Of a DNA stretch of 7,301 nucleotides, positions 5,161-7,301 are shown one piece after another (within the stretch, counting starts at the first letter, position 1; each line of letters opens with the position of its first letter). The notes under the pieces were generated by a model. The model saw only the letters and a program-made list of their open reading frames with translations. It was not told where the DNA came from and did no database searches. Source of the DNA: Bacillota bacterium (GTDB lineage: Bacteria > Bacillota > Sulfobacillia > RBS10-35). The stretch lies in assembly GCA_029960865.1 (NCBI GenBank), contig JASBVX010000068.1, forward strand, positions 1 through 7,301. The letters are read 5' to 3'. Both the position numbers and the translations under genes were made by a program.

Positions 5161-7182
5161 GTGGCCAGGCCCCTTTTGCCTGAGGATCTCCTGAAGCTCA
5201 AAGTCCTTTCCGACCTTCGCCTTTCCCCCGATGGCCGCCAGGTGGCGGCGGTGGTGCAAGAAGCCCTTCCCTCCAAAGACGGTTACCGAAAGACCCTCTG
5301 GATCTTTCCCGCCGATCCCCAGGAAACACCTTTCCCTGTCGAAGAAGGGACCCGCCCCCGCTGGTCTCCCCAAGGGGATCTCCTCGTTTTCCAGGGGCCC
5401 CAAAAGGACTTGAGATTTTTGCCCTTTGAGAAAGGGGCTCCCGGCAAAGTCGCGTCTTTCCCCGAAGCTCCTTTGGGGTGGCGGGATCTCTCCTTTTCTC
5501 CCGATGGGAGGCGCCTGGCGGTGGTGGCCCCCTGGGAAGGGTTTCCCCCCGCTGGGGACGCCCTTTTCCCGGGACCCAAGGGGGCCTACGCCTCCACCGC
5601 CCGGGTCTATAGCCGCGCCTTCCTCCGGGAAGACGGAAGCGGCTGGCGGGGAAGGGAGCGAGTGCGCCTTTTCCTTTTGGATCGCCATGAACCCAAGGAG
5701 CCTTCTCTCCTTTTCCCGGATCTGGACGATGACGACCACGGGGAACCGGTCTTTTCTCCCCGAGGAGACCTCCTTGCCTTTACCCGGCGCTTTGCCCCCA
5801 CCCCTGAGGCTTCTTCCTGGGGTAGGAGCCAGATCTGGGGCTTTTTGTGGGATGAGGAAAGGGAGGCTCTTCGTCCCCTCACCCCGGCCTCTTTGGAGGC
5901 CTTTTCCCCTTTCTTTTCAGAAGACGGAAGGGAGCTTTTCTTTGTGGGGCGCCCGGTGGAAGAGGGATCGGGGGCCAACTATCACCTCTTCTCCCTGGAT
6001 CTTTCCTCAGGAGAGGTCAGGGATCTCATCCCCGGCTTCGATCGCTCCCTGGGAGCCCACGTCCGCTCTTACGAAAGGGGAGATCACCCGGGGCCGGCGG
6101 CCGCCCGGGGAGGGTCCTGGCTCTATTTCCTCGCCACCCATGGAGGGGCCCAGCCCCTCTGGGCCCTTTCTTTGGAAGGGGGCCAGCCTCAGAACCTTTT
6201 CCCTGAGGAGGCTGTCATCCCCGGTTTCAGCCTCTCCTTGGAGGGAAGGGAGGTGGCCTTCGTGAAAGAGACGGCCACGTCCCTGGGGGATCTTTTCTGG
6301 GCTCGCCTCGAGGAAGCAGGAGGGCGGATAAGCCTTGGGGAAGTCCGCCGGCTGAGCCACCTGAACGAGGAATTCCTGAAGGACAAAAAGATCTTTTCGC
6401 CCCGCCCCCTGAAGGCCCTGGGGCCTTCCGGATGGGCCGTGGAAGGCTGGCTTCTGGAAGATCCGGACCTTCCCGGGCCCAAACCCCTCGTCCTCAACAT
6501 CCACGGCGGGCCCCACGGCACCTGGGGCCACACCTTCATGCTGGAGAATCAGATCCTGGCGGGGGCGGGTTTCGCCGTGGTTTACGGCAACCCGCGGGGG
6601 AGCCAGGGCTACGGGCAGGCTTTCACCCAGGCGGTGGTGGGCCGCTGGGGGGAAGACGATGCCCGGGATCTTGTGGCCCTGGTGGAAAGAGCCCTCGCCC
6701 TTTCCGGGATCGATGGGGAGCGGGCGGGGGTCATGGGGAATTCGTACGGCGGTTACATGACCAACTGGCTCATGGCCCGCTACGGCCATATCTTCCGGGC
6801 CGGCGTCACCCAGGGGACCATCTCCAACCTGGTGAGCTTTTTCGGGGAAAGCGATTACGGTTTTGTGCGCCCGAAAGGGCGGGAGAAGGAGACCCCCTGG
6901 GAAGAGGAAGGCCTTTTCCTGCGCTCTCCTTTGCGTTGGGTGGAAGGGGTTCAGGGGCCCGTCCTGATCCTCCATGGGGAAGAGGATTTCCGCTGCCCCC
7001 TGGGCCAGGCGTTGGAGTGGTATGAAGCTTTGCAGGTGCGGGGCGTGGAGACGTCCCTTGTCATCTACCCGGGGGAGAGCCACGGCTTTACCCGCACGGG
7101 AAGGCCCCCGCACCGGGTGGATCGGTTGCAGCGCCATCTCGATTGGTTTACCCGCTTTTTGAAAGGAGAAAGGAGCCTTTGA
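5161..7182 (+). CDS. S9-family serine peptidase (acylaminoacyl-peptidase / oligopeptidase type)
   Basis: 673 residues from the GTG at 5161. It should cleave short peptides or remove N-acylated residues, recycling peptides in the cytoplasm; no signal peptide is seen. The N-terminal part (about 15-400) is a beta-propeller, with WD-like blades marked by repeated S-P-D/R-G phrases (LRLSPDGRQVA, LSFSPDGRRLA, PVFSPRGDLLA). The C-terminal part is an alpha/beta hydrolase: oxyanion segment NIHGGPHG, then YGNPRGSQGYG, nucleophile Ser528 in GNSYGGYM, Asp609 in HGEEDFRCP, and His641 in GESHGFTR, so the triad is intact. The length fits S9C-like enzymes. Alternatives are the ATG at 5155 (675 aa) and a frame open to an ATG at 5059 (707 aa). 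The long form would overlap the divergent membrane gene and adds an unconserved-looking leader, so it is not chosen. The substrate cannot be read from sequence. Its TGA overlaps the TTG start of the next gene. Confidence 0.93.
   Translation: MARPLLPEDLLKLKVLSDLRLSPDGRQVAAVVQEALPSKDGYRKTLWIFPADPQETPFPVEEGTRPRWSPQGDLLVFQGPQKDLRFLPFEKGAPGKVASFPEAPLGWRDLSFSPDGRRLAVVAPWEGFPPAGDALFPGPKGAYASTARVYSRAFLREDGSGWRGRERVRLFLLDRHEPKEPSLLFPDLDDDDHGEPVFSPRGDLLAFTRRFAPTPEASSWGRSQIWGFLWDEEREALRPLTPASLEAFSPFFSEDGRELFFVGRPVEEGSGANYHLFSLDLSSGEVRDLIPGFDRSLGAHVRSYERGDHPGPAAARGGSWLYFLATHGGAQPLWALSLEGGQPQNLFPEEAVIPGFSLSLEGREVAFVKETATSLGDLFWARLEEAGGRISLGEVRRLSHLNEEFLKDKKIFSPRPLKALGPSGWAVEGWLLEDPDLPGPKPLVLNIHGGPHGTWGHTFMLENQILAGAGFAVVYGNPRGSQGYGQAFTQAVVGRWGEDDARDLVALVERALALSGIDGERAGVMGNSYGGYMTNWLMARYGHIFRAGVTQGTISNLVSFFGESDYGFVRPKGREKETPWEEEGLFLRSPLRWVEGVQGPVLILHGEEDFRCPLGQALEWYEALQVRGVETSLVIYPGESHGFTRTGRPPHRVDRLQRHLDWFTRFLKGERSL
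7162..7175 (+). promoter_or_regulatory. Doubled Shine-Dalgarno sequence before the sugar kinase
   Basis: AAAGGAG occurs twice back to back (7162-7168 and 7169-7175), 10 and 3 nt before the TTG at 7179. The first copy has a workable spacing and supports the TTG start; the second is too close. Both lie in the last codons of the peptidase gene. Confidence 0.5.
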
Positions 7183-7301
7183 GGCCCATTTTGGTGGTGG
7201 GAAGTCTCAACATGGATCTGATCTTCACGGTGGAGCGGGCGCCCCGGGCCGGGGAGACGGTGAGGGGTCTGGAGTTCTCCCTGGCCCCGGGAGGTAAGGG
7301 G
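7179..7301 (+). CDS. Ribokinase-like PfkB-family sugar kinase, N-terminal fragment (3' end outside window)
   Basis: Forty-one codons are visible from a TTG at 7179. The protein begins MRPILVVGSLNMDLIFTVER and continues with APRAGETVRG and a PGGKG motif at 37-41. GS-N-D near residue 8, R-P-GET and PGGKG are the hallmark N-terminal and sugar-binding segments of ribokinase-type PfkB kinases, which phosphorylate ribose or a related sugar or nucleoside with ATP. The exact substrate cannot be told because the catalytic GAGD region lies beyond the window. The start overlaps the peptidase stop by 4 nt (TTGA), which suggests translational coupling in one operon. A GTG at 7194 is possible but would remove the first beta strand. 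Confidence 0.88.
   Translation, partial: MRPILVVGSLNMDLIFTVERAPRAGETVRGLEFSLAPGGKG

Noticed and set aside
6007..7137. A 376-codon open frame on the - strand opposite the S9 peptidase
   Set aside because: Lies antisense to the catalytic domain with its intact Ser/Asp/His triad; no motif of its own.
1..7301. A defence island, CRISPR array, transposon or other novel system
   Set aside because: No repeats with spacers, no transposase or recombinase motifs, no toxin-antitoxin pair; the recognisable genes are ordinary metabolism and housekeeping.

Overview
The window is GC-rich, tightly packed bacterial chromosome. It has good Shine-Dalgarno sequences, several overlapping gene ends, and GTG/TTG starts beside ATG. 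Protein composition (charged, Arg/Glu/Leu/Pro-rich) and a family 5 Fe-S uracil-DNA glycosylase fit a high-GC, probably thermophilic bacterium of the Thermus/Deinococcus or deep-branching Firmicutes kind. This placement is inference; no rRNA or marker gene here settles it. I see no mobile element, phage gene, tRNA, rRNA or CRISPR array.

Layout. (1) Bases 1-182, + strand: the C-terminal 59 codons of an unrecognised protein, whose 3' end runs 52 bp into the convergent sat gene. (2) 131-1967, - strand: a two-gene sulfate assimilation operon, cysH (APS reductase) then sat (ATP sulfurylase), with a few bases of overlap. Together they convert sulfate to APS and APS to sulfite. The double-Cys/CxxC motifs in CysH mean APS kinase need not be involved. 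(3) 2031-4731, + strand: divergent from cysH across 63 bp, a family 5 uracil-DNA glycosylase overlaps hflX (ribosome-associated GTPase) by 44 bp, followed after 33 bp by a lipoprotein with an internal duplication. (4) 4721-5104, - strand: a small four-helix membrane protein with intramembrane histidines, also internally duplicated, convergent with the lipoprotein and overlapping it by 11 bp. (5) 5161-7301, + strand: a cytoplasmic S9-family serine peptidase (propeller plus alpha/beta hydrolase), whose stop overlaps the TTG start of a ribokinase-like sugar kinase cut off by the window edge.

Most of the window is ordinary core metabolism and housekeeping. I do not find a convincing undescribed system. 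The least explained pieces are the duplicated lipoprotein, the duplicated His-bearing membrane protein next to it, the NQVD motif replacing NKxD in HflX, and the truncated gene at the left edge. Most start codons were chosen from ribosome binding site spacing, and the alternatives are given in each entry.
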